From positions 1-30,980 of IMG/VR virus record IMGVR_UViG_3300032285_001860: 30,980 nt of DNA, one strand, 5' to 3'. The stretch comes from a virus. A program made the translations under genes and the position numbers. The notes under the pieces are model-generated. The model saw only the letters and a list, made by a program, of their open reading frames with translations. It had not been told where the DNA came from and did not search any database. Shown here piece by piece: positions 21,571-28,401 of this stretch (position 1 is its first letter; each line of letters opens with the position of its first letter).

Positions 21571-22329
21571 TTATCGCATCTTGGCTGGGAAAATATACCG
21601 GTATTCACCAATGCCAGTGTTTAGTGTTAGCTGGATTGCTCCCTTGACACTAAACTTGAGTTCTGCATCAGCTTCGCCCACAAGCTTGAGTGCCTGACTG
21701 AGTAGTTGAATCTGCCACTTGTGGTTGCTGTCAAACTCGCCCTTGACATCAGCAGCAAACACAACACCACCACGCTGGCTGGCTGCATTCTCTTCGCCAA
21801 TAAAGAACTTGAGATTGCCATCCACAGTCTTGGGGATAAAGTATTGCTCATAGCTGCCCAAGCTGCCCGCTGCCCAGTTGAACTGCTGGATGCTGGACTT
21901 GACAGGCTTGACAACCACATCCCACACTGGCTCGTTATACTTGGGCTGATCAGGCACCAGGTCCTTGCTGATGAACCTGTAGCTGATAAAGCTCTTGCTG
22001 CGGTTGGTATAGTGCAGCTCAGTGGGCACATCCTGCCCGCCCTTTTGTTCCACAATCAATTCCAGGCTGCTGTCCTTGTGAGTAAACTCACTGTCGCCTG
22101 AAATGGATGCCAACAGGTTGAGATTTGCCAAACCAAACTCACCCTCCCAATCCTGCACAGGATTAAGTGTGCGGGCCTTGAGAATAACCTGCTTGTTGGT
22201 TTCCATGGCCTCAATCACTGTTCCCTTGTTACTGGAAGTGATCTTGATCTTATCAAAAAATCCAGTGCTGGTCACATTCTTGACCAGGTCCTGAATAGCG
22301 TCCTTCATTAGTACATTTGTTGCTGCCAT
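21571..22329 (-). CDS. 45: gp45-like sliding clamp, 252 aa
   Basis: The overall arrangement and segments such as NLNLLASISGDSEFTH, YRFISKDLVPDQP and a beta-strand-rich C-terminus match the T4 gp45 trimeric clamp family (about 228 aa in T4). The clamp encircles DNA, tethers the polymerase and, in T4, couples replication to late transcription. Its partners here are the split gp43 polymerase and the RNase H-like exonuclease; clamp-loader genes are not in the window. ATG 22329 has AAGGGA at 8 bases, shared with the 3' end of the 63-aa gene. A hairpin terminator follows. Confidence 0.85.
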   Translation of the reverse strand: MAATNVLMKDAIQDLVKNVTSTGFFDKIKITSSNKGTVIEAMETNKQVILKARTLNPVQDWEGEFGLANLNLLASISGDSEFTHKDSSLELIVEQKGGQDVPTELHYTNRSKSFISYRFISKDLVPDQPKYNEPVWDVVVKPVKSSIQQFNWAAGSLGSYEQYFIPKTVDGNLKFFIGEENAASQRGGVVFAADVKGEFDSNHKWQIQLLSQALKLVGEADAELKFSVKGAIQLTLNTGIGEYRYIFPAKMR

Positions 22330-22331
22330 AA

Positions 22332-22523
22332 TCAGTATCCCTTTGCTCCAATTTGCTTTTTGGCGTCTGCCTCTTCCTGCAACATTTGCAGGTTTAGTTT
22401 CAACTGTTCATCTGTCCAACCCAGCATGTTCTTGAGCACAAAACGCTTGCTCAGATAGCTGGGCATGTTTTGAAGAGCCTCAAACAACAGTTTAATCTCT
22501 TCGGGTTTGTATTGCTGTTTCAA
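22332..22523 (-). CDS. 63-aa protein preceding the clamp
   Basis: Function unknown. Helical; residues 24-52 (SKRFVLKNMLGWTDEQLKL, then QEEADAKKQ) recall the C-terminal tail of T4-like portal protein gp20, which has an R-K-x-I-L-x-x-T/S-D-E-x-I pattern. The match is short and could be chance. It starts at TTG 22523 with AAAGGA 10 bases upstream, has the clamp promoter, and its 3' end carries the ribosome site of the clamp gene. Confidence 0.55.
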   Translation of the reverse strand: MKQQYKPEEIKLLFEALQNMPSYLSKRFVLKNMLGWTDEQLKLNLQMLQEEADAKKQIGAKGY

Positions 22524-22579
22524 CTTGGTGTTATCCTTTAATTTTTGTAGTTATGCACACTCTCTGAATTTCATAGCAA

Positions 22580-22608
22580 AGGATAGTCATGCTCCTGAGT
22601 AATGTCAA
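22580..22608 (-). promoter_or_regulatory. Sigma70-type promoter for the 63-aa gene and the clamp
   Basis: TTGACA (22603-22608), 17 bases, TATCCT (22580-22585), placed just after the Thg1 terminator. Confidence 0.68.
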
Positions 22609-22621
22609 GGTGGCTAAGAAA

Positions 22622-22648
22622 AAGGCTGGAATTTAAAATTCCAGCCTT
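22622..22648 (-). terminator. Rho-independent terminator after the Thg1-like gene
   Basis: The perfect 12-bp stem AAGGCTGGAATT/AATTCCAGCCTT has a 3-base loop, followed on the minus strand by TTTCTT. It lies 7 bases after the Thg1 stop. Confidence 0.85.
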
Positions 22649-22655
22649 GAACAAT

Positions 22656-23465
22656 TTATTGAGTATTTTGCTGCGGATCAGCTTTGAGGAACAGAGTTTC
22701 CACCCTGTTGGTGATCTTTTGCAACGGGGGCAAATCCCAAGCGTGCATTTCGGACCTTAGCAACAAAGTGCCCAGGTCAGGCCTGTGGTTGAGCGGAATA
22801 GATGCCCATTCTTGCGGATCAAAGGCGCGCTGCACCAAATGCTTGCGGACAAATGTGCCACGCTTGAATGCACTGGGATAATCGTTAAAATTTACGGCTT
22901 TGGCGAACAGCATTTCCTGCTTTTCTGCCCCACTCTTGCCCTGTAGCTCTGCGTGGCTGTAGTAGTGGTGAGCAGCCATGCTGATGGCATTTTTGGTGCA
23001 GTCCAAGTTGCGCCACAAAAAGCAGTTGGCCAGCTCATCCAGGTTGGGCACCTGGAACACACGGCAGTCAAAGTGAGGCATGCGACTAAAATACTGCTGC
23101 CAGTCTGAGAAGTTGTGGATGATACCATCCACAAATGACACAGTGGCCATGCTTGCTAGCACACTTGTGAGCTTGTGAATCTTACCTCCAAACCAAGGCT
23201 CACTGGTGTGATCTGTGTTGGCCCAGGCCAAGCTGATCTCATCACTTTGCACATAGCCCAGGGTAGCCTGACTCTTGTCCACCAAATATTTGGTGGCGTG
23301 TATCATGGCAGCGGTCATGCGACCGTCAAAAGGTCTCTCCATGTCCCTTGTAAACTTGCTAAAGCCGCGCCCATCAATTCGTGCATAAATGGGCACACCA
23401 GGTAAAAACCTTTGCTCAGTTTCTCGTGCCTCATAGGATTTGAGACGATCGCCTAGATCATCCAT
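22656..23465 (-). CDS. Thg1-like 3'-5' RNA polymerase (tRNA-His guanylyltransferase family), 269 aa
   Basis: The Thg1 catalytic residues are present: IYARIDGRGFSKFTR at residues 26-40 (Asp31, Gly32) and YVQSDEISLAW at 71-81 (Asp75, Glu76). The family adds nucleotides in the 3'-5' direction to the 5' end of tRNA; bacterial and phage relatives (TLPs) often repair truncated tRNA 5' ends. With RlaP and two more nucleotidyltransferases in the window, an RNA-repair role against host tRNA cleavage is plausible but inferred. ATG 23465 with AAAGG upstream is preferred over the 15-codon longer frame. It has a perfect-spacing promoter and a strong terminator, so it is its own unit. Confidence 0.85.
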   Translation of the reverse strand: MDDLGDRLKSYEARETEQRFLPGVPIYARIDGRGFSKFTRDMERPFDGRMTAAMIHATKYLVDKSQATLGYVQSDEISLAWANTDHTSEPWFGGKIHKLTSVLASMATVSFVDGIIHNFSDWQQYFSRMPHFDCRVFQVPNLDELANCFLWRNLDCTKNAISMAAHHYYSHAELQGKSGAEKQEMLFAKAVNFNDYPSAFKRGTFVRKHLVQRAFDPQEWASIPLNHRPDLGTLLLRSEMHAWDLPPLQKITNRVETLFLKADPQQNTQ

Positions 23466-23497
23466 CAGCAAGCCTTTCTGTCTGCATTTTATAGCCC

Positions 23498-23526
23498 AGT
23501 ATATCAGCAAATACAGACAGTGTCAA
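23498..23526 (-). promoter_or_regulatory. Strong sigma70-type promoter for the Thg1-like gene
   Basis: TTGACA (23521-23526), 17 bases, TATACT (23498-23503): the -35 is perfect and the -10 is one base off. Confidence 0.8.
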
Positions 23527-23534
23527 CCGTGTTA

Positions 23535-23768
23535 TTATTCGCTGATGGAAGGAGTCTTGATAGCACGTGGCTTGCGTGCCTTGGGCTCCTTGGCAGTCTT
23601 GGGGGCAGCAGGCTTCTTTGCCTTCTTGGGCTTTGGCGCCGTAGCGGGCTTGGCAGCAACTGGCCTAGTTTCTGGCCTCTTAGCAGCTTCCACAACCACA
23701 GCAGAGGAGCCTGCAATTGACTTTCTCAGCACTTTGGTGTTGAACCATGCAATGATTTTCTTGAACAT
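23535..23768 (-). CDS. Lys/Ala/Pro-rich basic protein, 77 aa
   Basis: After a short N-terminal helix (MFKKIIAWFNTKVLRKS), residues 27-77 are almost entirely Ala, Lys and Pro (KPATAPKPKKAKKPAAPKTA). This is the composition of histone-H1-like tails. It probably binds nucleic acid non-specifically and may help condense phage DNA; a low-complexity tail like this can also be a linker. ATG 23768 has AAGGAA upstream and its own promoter. Confidence 0.65.
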   Translation of the reverse strand: MFKKIIAWFNTKVLRKSIAGSSAVVVEAAKRPETRPVAAKPATAPKPKKAKKPAAPKTAKEPKARKPRAIKTPSISE

Positions 23769-23845
23769 GTTTATTCCTTAATTTTATCGCCTCCTCAAAA
23801 AAAGAGGCCCTAGCATTCTGTTAAAACAAAATGGTAATGGTAATA

Positions 23846-23874
23846 ATTATGCAACCACTTGGTGACGCTGTCAA
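23846..23874 (-). promoter_or_regulatory. Sigma70-type promoter for the basic protein gene
   Basis: TTGACA (23869-23874), 17 bases, CATAAT (23846-23851). The TGA stop of the preceding frame is embedded in TTGACA. Confidence 0.68.
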
Positions 23875-24061
23875 ATATCTGAGTCTTCACTCTTGGATAA
23901 AATTGGCTTACTCCATTCACTGAGAGCCTTGACCCATGCACGATAAATGATCAGAGCATTTCCTCCTGTGGCACCTCCAAGGGCATGTTCATGGTGATTT
24001 TCAAATAGGGCTGAAAAGTGTTGGGATCCACAAGTGGGCCTTGCATGTCTACAATTTTCAT
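23871..24061 (-). pseudogene. Apparently frameshifted small gene (about 62 aa if joined)
   Basis: From ATG 24061 one frame reads protein-like MKIVDMQGPLVDPNTFQPYL and on to EVPQEEML, then stops at 23951-23953. The -1 frame takes over exactly there with LIIYRAWVKALSEWSKPI to the stop at 23871-23873. Joined, they give one sensible helical protein, whereas the long -1 frame extended upstream is His/Cys-rich and looks like shadow. The junction contains AGGAGGAAATG. Either one base is missing, through mutation or assembly error, or there is programmed -1 slippage. Function unknown. Confidence 0.5.
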
Positions 24062-24075
24062 AATGGTTTTGCTTT

Positions 24076-24237
24076 TTAAACAAGTTCTTGTGTTATTACT
24101 CTCAGCACTGTGATAGAATTTTCTCTCTTGACCAGAACTCGTGCTCTCAGTCCCTGATCCACATATTCAACGAACTCAGCGTGAACCACCTGCTTGTTCC
24201 TCATGAAGCTGACAATGTCACCTTTTGTGTATGTCAT
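24076..24237 (-). CDS. Small SH3-like protein, 53 aa
   Basis: ATG 24237 lies 11 bases after the polymerase C-part stop and follows AAGGAA. The product MTYTKGDIVSFMRNKQVVHA and the rest (FVEYVDQGLRARVLVKRE, then ITVLRVITQELV) alternates charged and hydrophobic residues like a five-strand SH3/KOW-type barrel. Function unknown. It shares the polymerase transcript. Confidence 0.6.
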   Translation of the reverse strand: MTYTKGDIVSFMRNKQVVHAEFVEYVDQGLRARVLVKRENSITVLRVITQELV

Positions 24238-24248
24238 GGCATGGTTCC

Positions 24249-25268
24249 TTAAAAACTAAACAGGTCTTCAAAAGTTTCATTCTTGCGAGCGTCGTTGAGA
24301 TTCCAACCCATTACTCCCAACAAGTTTTCAACCTTCTTGGTGATCAGACTTTCACTCATTTCCTCATCATCAAAAGGCATCTCCTTGAACCAGTCTGGAA
24401 GGATCAGCTGGTCCACAGGATATGCCACACTGGTCAATCCCAGAGGATTTTGCTTGAGCTTGCAAACGATAACCTTGTAGCCGTCTTGTATTTCCATGCT
24501 GTTGTTGTCGCTGTAAACTTTGCGCAACCTGTTCCAGTTTAGGCTTGCACGAACATGGCCTGGAATGGCCTTGTTGGCACCATGCTTACGCTCATCAAAC
24601 ACATTGCCCATACCGCCTTCCTGCTTTCTCATAAGGTCTCCATAGTATGTGAGCTTGTTGACTCTCTTGGGGGTGCCCTTGGCCCAGCTGGGCCATCCAG
24701 CAAACTCTTCCCTAAACAGTTTGATCTGTTCAAACACAGCTTCCTTGGTGCCATCTGTGAGCACGTTCACCAAAACATTGCTCAAGAACTCTTGCACTGG
24801 CTTGGGAGTATCACTGCGCTTGAGGTCCAGGCCCATAGCCTTGATTTCTCCAGGCTTTCCATCCTTGTCCTTGCGCTTGCCCTCCTTGTCAAAGATCAAC
24901 ACAGCATATCGTTTCTTGGTAATAAACATTCCCTTGCTGGCGCATAGTTCACGTCCTGCCTTGATCACACTGTTTGATTCTGGAACGTTGAAGTTCTTGT
25001 TCATGAATTCTGGAAAGCTTTGATTGGTTATTTCAGCAATTTGATCATACAACTTTACCACATCTGCCTTGTCCCAGCCAAAGTCACTGAACTCCGCCTG
25101 ATTCTTCATAATGGGATATGCGCTAAAATAAATTGAATCAGTGTTGTGTAGGAGGATATCGTTACCAAAGAAATAAGGGTCTTGATTCTTTACACTTATG
25201 TCATAGACGTAGTCATCTACCTCACCCAGGCACTCTACCTTGGTTACTCTTGTGTATTCTGTATCCAT
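24249..25268 (-). CDS. 43: DNA polymerase (gp43-like) C-part preceded by C-intein, 339 aa
   Basis: ATG 25268 has AAGGAA 9 bases upstream. Residues 1-42 are a C-terminal split-intein half: block F VYDISVKNQDPYFFGNDILL, then the terminal His-Asn. The first extein residue is Thr43, in TDSIYF, the second half of polymerase motif C. About 297 residues of palm and thumb follow, with KAMGLDLKRSDTPK resembling the K-x-Y region of family-B polymerases. Alone it has only one of the motif-C aspartates and cannot polymerise. After trans-splicing with the N-part it gives a polymerase of about 990 residues. Its frame differs from that of the N-part. Confidence 0.88.
   Translation of the reverse strand: MDTEYTRVTKVECLGEVDDYVYDISVKNQDPYFFGNDILLHNTDSIYFSAYPIMKNQAEFSDFGWDKADVVKLYDQIAEITNQSFPEFMNKNFNVPESNSVIKAGRELCASKGMFITKKRYAVLIFDKEGKRKDKDGKPGEIKAMGLDLKRSDTPKPVQEFLSNVLVNVLTDGTKEAVFEQIKLFREEFAGWPSWAKGTPKRVNKLTYYGDLMRKQEGGMGNVFDERKHGANKAIPGHVRASLNWNRLRKVYSDNNSMEIQDGYKVIVCKLKQNPLGLTSVAYPVDQLILPDWFKEMPFDDEEMSESLITKKVENLLGVMGWNLNDARKNETFEDLFSF
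25143..25268 (-). other. C-terminal half of a split intein (42 aa)
   Basis: From its own ATG to the terminal His-Asn at 25143-25148, followed by Thr as the +1 nucleophile. Its length and block F are typical of split-intein C halves. No homing-endonuclease sequence is present. Confidence 0.87.
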
Positions 25269-25326
25269 TCTGCTACTTCCTTCAATACTTGTTCTTTGTG
25301 GAATATCATTTATTATGCGCAAGATA

Positions 25327-27759
25327 TCATAATAGCAAGGTAATGATATTATCTGTATCTCGAATCTCATTCGGTTTGACCTCAACAAGGAGTCCATCTC
25401 GATCAACCATAAGACTGTGATCCTCAGTTACAGTTATTTGCTTACCATTATCAGTGGTAATGCGATATAATTTCTTGCGAGTCTTGTGGCGCATAACAGC
25501 CTCAACACCACTCAATACCGGCTCCATTTCGTGTCCATTGAAACCAATAACCCTGGCTAGGCTCCAGAGCCCATACTCCTTACCATCCCTGGTAGTGCTG
25601 TGCTCCAGACATTCGTTAAAAAGTTGTTCAATAGTCACATTGCCTTTGTCAGTGCGGATGATTGTATCACCTGTAACACTGTCTCCGTAGATAACACTTG
25701 CCCCTTTATGATTATAGTCCCCAGCAATCAACTCATTGATCTTACTGCCCATGTGACGCACGATACAACGGCCTGTGAGAGTAGTGCTTTGAGCAATGCG
25801 ACTGTCATGCCAGGCTGAGCTGGCATTACCAATAGCGCCATATAGGCTGTTCAGCAAAATTTTACGAATCAGCTGGCGTCTATCCCAAAAGTCTCTCTGA
25901 ATTTTAAACTCGTTAATCACATCTGGATCTTGACTTCTTAGAATGATCTTGTGGTGTTCCAGTGTAACATTGTATTTGCGCATGAACGCAACCACAGCAG
26001 CATAATTGCCCTTTTTCATGAGCTCAACTAGGCCATGCTGTCCGTCCCAAGTGCCTTCAATATTAGGATCGTTTAGTGCAGATTCCAAGGGCTCTGCATA
26101 CTTTTCCAAACCATCCTTGAGCTCAATGCCACCGCTGAGCAGGTCCACGTATTCACGTGCTTGAGCCTGCATCTGTTTCCTCTGGGAATACCAACGTGCC
26201 AACAAACCTGGAACAATTCCTTCTCTGTCCACACTGAAGATGGTGCCGTTGGCACTCACGCACATCTTACGCTTGGGATTTTCAAAGATCCACTGATACA
26301 ACTCGTCCCCGCTCATGTTCACATTGCTGCCATCGTTTAAGTCTACAGTGAGAATCACCTGCTCACGGTTCATCATCTGCGCATATTCCAGAATGCTGAA
26401 CATCTCATTCCAGGAATCAGCAAAGCTGCGCTTTTCCTCTTTCATGCGTTTTTGGATCAGGCGGTTGGTGGCATCCATGCGGATTTGCCCCACCACTGTT
26501 TCCTTGCTCATGTTGAGTGTGCGAATGGCTGATGGATACAGACTGTTGATGTCCACTCCTCCAATCCAGTCATGCATTCCTTGAACTGGGTCTGCCACGT
26601 AAGCGCCCACGATGCCCTTGGGCGTTCCATCCCCCAGCTCATCGTCATCTTCCACAAGCTCTTCGTCTCGGAACTCTCTGGGAGGACGAGCTGGAATATG
26701 GTAACCCAGGTCATGTGCTTCATTGGTGATGGCATTGTCAATCAACAACACTGAGCCCAGTGTGGTGTTGAGCAACACTCCGTTGGTGTGTGCCAGATCG
26801 TTGCTCAGCTCAATGAACTTGAGCTTGTTGTCGATTTTTACCAGCAGCATCACATCCTGACGGTTGTAGGCAATAAACTTTTCAAAGTCTTCGTTGTAGA
26901 GCTTGTCAAGGCTGCCTTCATATGCAATCTTGTGATCACCTACTTCATACTCGCCCACAAAGTCCAAGCGATAGCTGTGCATTTCATGATAGGTGTGCTT
27001 GCGATACAAGTCCAAATAGTCCAAATGCACGCGCCCAAACAAGTCATATGTGAACTGAGTCTTGCCATACATTTCATATTCACGCTTCTTGGGAAACTTG
27101 TTCCACAAGCACAAGCGGCGAGTTTGCTCGCGACTCATCACCTGCACAATACGATTGTGCAAATAGGGAATATCGTAGCCTGAGCTGTTCCAACCTGTGA
27201 GCACGTCTGCATCTTCAATGATGCTCAAAAACACATCCAACAGTTGCTCTTCTGTGTCACACAACACAGTGTTTTCAAACTTTTCGCAAATGTCCTGTGC
27301 CTGTTCATATGTGTAACTCTTGGGTTTGATCACCAATGTGAAGTTGGTGCTGAGCCAGTTACAATACACACTCACAGCAGTGATGGGATTGAAAGCCTCT
27401 TCAGTGCTGCTGAATCCCTTCTTTTTGTCAAAGTCCACTTCCAAGTCAAAATAGGCAATATGCAACTGCGGACTGGCAGTGTTGCGATAATGGTCATAAA
27501 AACAACGGAAAATGGGATTGATGTCGCTCTCATAACGCTTTTCAGGAGCAATCATTCGCAGCTCTTTTTGGAACTCCTCCCATCTATTGGTTTCAAACTT
27601 GTCCAGTGGTTCACCATAGATGCTTGTGTATTTGCCCTTGATGCTGGGAAACATCACCACATGACGACTGGGATAGCTTACAAACCGCCTCTCACCATTC
27701 ACACGCTCAACCACATCAATACTGTGTTTGTCTTTGTTCCAAACAGCGTCTACATACAT
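25327..27759 (-). CDS. 43: DNA polymerase (gp43-like) N-part followed by N-intein, 810 aa
   Basis: Family-B polymerase with proofreading motifs ExoI (YFDLEV, Asp105/Glu107), ExoII (LTGWNSSGYDIPYL) and ExoIII (YNRQDVM). The polymerase motifs are A (GGVDINSLYPSAI) and B (RKILLNSLYGAIGN), and motif C begins VIYGD. The extein stops after YGD at residue 693. Residues 694-810 are an N-intein starting Ser-Val-Thr-Gly-Asp-Thr, with block B TEDHSLMV. The frame ends at TGA 25327, and the rest of the enzyme is a separate gene. ATG 27759 has AGGAGA at 8 bases. It is transcribed with dsbA and a membrane-protein gene from the promoter at 28372-28400. Confidence 0.9.
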   Translation of the reverse strand: MYVDAVWNKDKHSIDVVERVNGERRFVSYPSRHVVMFPSIKGKYTSIYGEPLDKFETNRWEEFQKELRMIAPEKRYESDINPIFRCFYDHYRNTASPQLHIAYFDLEVDFDKKKGFSSTEEAFNPITAVSVYCNWLSTNFTLVIKPKSYTYEQAQDICEKFENTVLCDTEEQLLDVFLSIIEDADVLTGWNSSGYDIPYLHNRIVQVMSREQTRRLCLWNKFPKKREYEMYGKTQFTYDLFGRVHLDYLDLYRKHTYHEMHSYRLDFVGEYEVGDHKIAYEGSLDKLYNEDFEKFIAYNRQDVMLLVKIDNKLKFIELSNDLAHTNGVLLNTTLGSVLLIDNAITNEAHDLGYHIPARPPREFRDEELVEDDDELGDGTPKGIVGAYVADPVQGMHDWIGGVDINSLYPSAIRTLNMSKETVVGQIRMDATNRLIQKRMKEEKRSFADSWNEMFSILEYAQMMNREQVILTVDLNDGSNVNMSGDELYQWIFENPKRKMCVSANGTIFSVDREGIVPGLLARWYSQRKQMQAQAREYVDLLSGGIELKDGLEKYAEPLESALNDPNIEGTWDGQHGLVELMKKGNYAAVVAFMRKYNVTLEHHKIILRSQDPDVINEFKIQRDFWDRRQLIRKILLNSLYGAIGNASSAWHDSRIAQSTTLTGRCIVRHMGSKINELIAGDYNHKGASVIYGDSVTGDTIIRTDKGNVTIEQLFNECLEHSTTRDGKEYGLWSLARVIGFNGHEMEPVLSGVEAVMRHKTRKKLYRITTDNGKQITVTEDHSLMVDRDGLLVEVKPNEIRDTDNIITLLL
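25330..25680 (-). other. N-terminal half of a split intein (117 aa)
   Basis: Starts with Ser directly after Tyr-Gly-Asp of motif C, has block A (SVTGDTIIRTDKG) and block B (T-E-D-H), and ends at the stop codon. It is inserted at the same motif-C position (YGD/TDS) used by archaeal family-B polymerase inteins. Confidence 0.87.
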
Positions 27760-27771
27760 AACTCGAATCTC

Positions 27772-28065
27772 CTAGATGAGTAAAAGTGCAATGCCCACCA
27801 GATTCATTATCAGGTAAAACATGCTTAACAAAGTCCACATCAAATTTTTACGCAAAACCCCAGCAGTACTCAAGGAGACACTGCCCACCAACCATAATAA
27901 AAACACAGCCATCATGCCAGCCAGCTGAAAGCTTACCATAACACTGGCTATCATGCTAGTGATGGTGCCCACTGTTTCACAGCACACCACAAAGGGACGA
28001 CAAGAGAATTCCTTGCGAAATTCTCTTGCCAGATCAACAATCAACGACAGTATTTTTAAAGTCAA
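27772..28065 (-). CDS. Small membrane protein, 97 aa
   Basis: Unrecognised. There are three hydrophobic segments at roughly residues 34-54, 51-68 and 78-97 (SFQLAGMMAVFLLWLVGSVS, then FYLIMNLVGIALLLI). The N-terminal 30 residues are basic and amphipathic. It starts at TTG 28065, overlapping the dsbA stop by four bases, and its own stop overlaps the ribosome site of the polymerase gene. It is probably an inner-membrane protein co-expressed with replication genes. Confidence 0.6.
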   Translation of the reverse strand: MTLKILSLIVDLAREFRKEFSCRPFVVCCETVGTITSMIASVMVSFQLAGMMAVFLLWLVGSVSLSTAGVLRKNLMWTLLSMFYLIMNLVGIALLLI

Positions 28066-28337
28066 GCCACACCAGCGGCCTTGAGTAGGCCTTCCAGAGT
28101 GTCCAGCTCTTCCTGTGCATCTTCCACAACATTCTGGTTCTTGGCGCTGGCCTTGTAGGCCATGCGGATAGCCTTGTTGAGTACAGCAGGCTTGAGATCC
28201 ATTTCCTCACCCACTGCTGAAACAGTATCCTTGAGGCCTTCCTTGAGTGTGGCAATTTCACGCATGGTATCAATGCCGCTGTTGATCAAATTTTGAATAC
28301 GTGCCTTATCAGCAGCACTTAGTACGCCCAGACTCAT
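28062..28337 (-). CDS. dsbA: DsbA-like dsDNA-binding late-transcription protein, 91 aa
   Basis: It is close in length to T4 DsbA (89 aa) and shares its layout: a helix, then LKEGLKDTVSAVGEEMDLKP, then a tyrosine-containing helix MAYKASAKNQNVVEDAQEEL and an acidic helical end. T4 DsbA binds double-stranded DNA near late promoters and aids gp55-dependent transcription. Its presence suggests a T4-like late programme outside this window. ATG 28337 has TGGAGA upstream and heads the polymerase operon. Confidence 0.7.
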   Translation of the reverse strand: MSLGVLSAADKARIQNLINSGIDTMREIATLKEGLKDTVSAVGEEMDLKPAVLNKAIRMAYKASAKNQNVVEDAQEELDTLEGLLKAAGVA

Positions 28338-28371
28338 TTTACATCTCCATTGAGGTTATAATAACACAGTG

Positions 28372-28400
28372 AGTATGTTGTGGGCTGGTGATTATGTCAA
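28372..28400 (-). promoter_or_regulatory. Sigma70-type promoter for the dsbA-polymerase operon
   Basis: TTGACA (28395-28400), 17 bases, CATACT (28372-28377), 1 base after the stop of the BNR-repeat gene. Confidence 0.7.
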
Positions 28401-28401
28401 A

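Noticed and set aside
23790-23815. Hairpin GCCTC/GAGGC with an A-run as a terminator
   Set aside because: The T-run lies in the loop on the transcribed orientation, not after the stem, and the element is upstream of the basic protein gene, not after a gene end.
25269-25326. Reading the polymerase gap as a decayed contiguous intein or sequencing error
   Set aside because: The gap contains a good ribosome site and an ATG at the usual C-intein boundary, and both intein halves keep all splicing blocks. A split gene explains this better, although resequencing would settle it.
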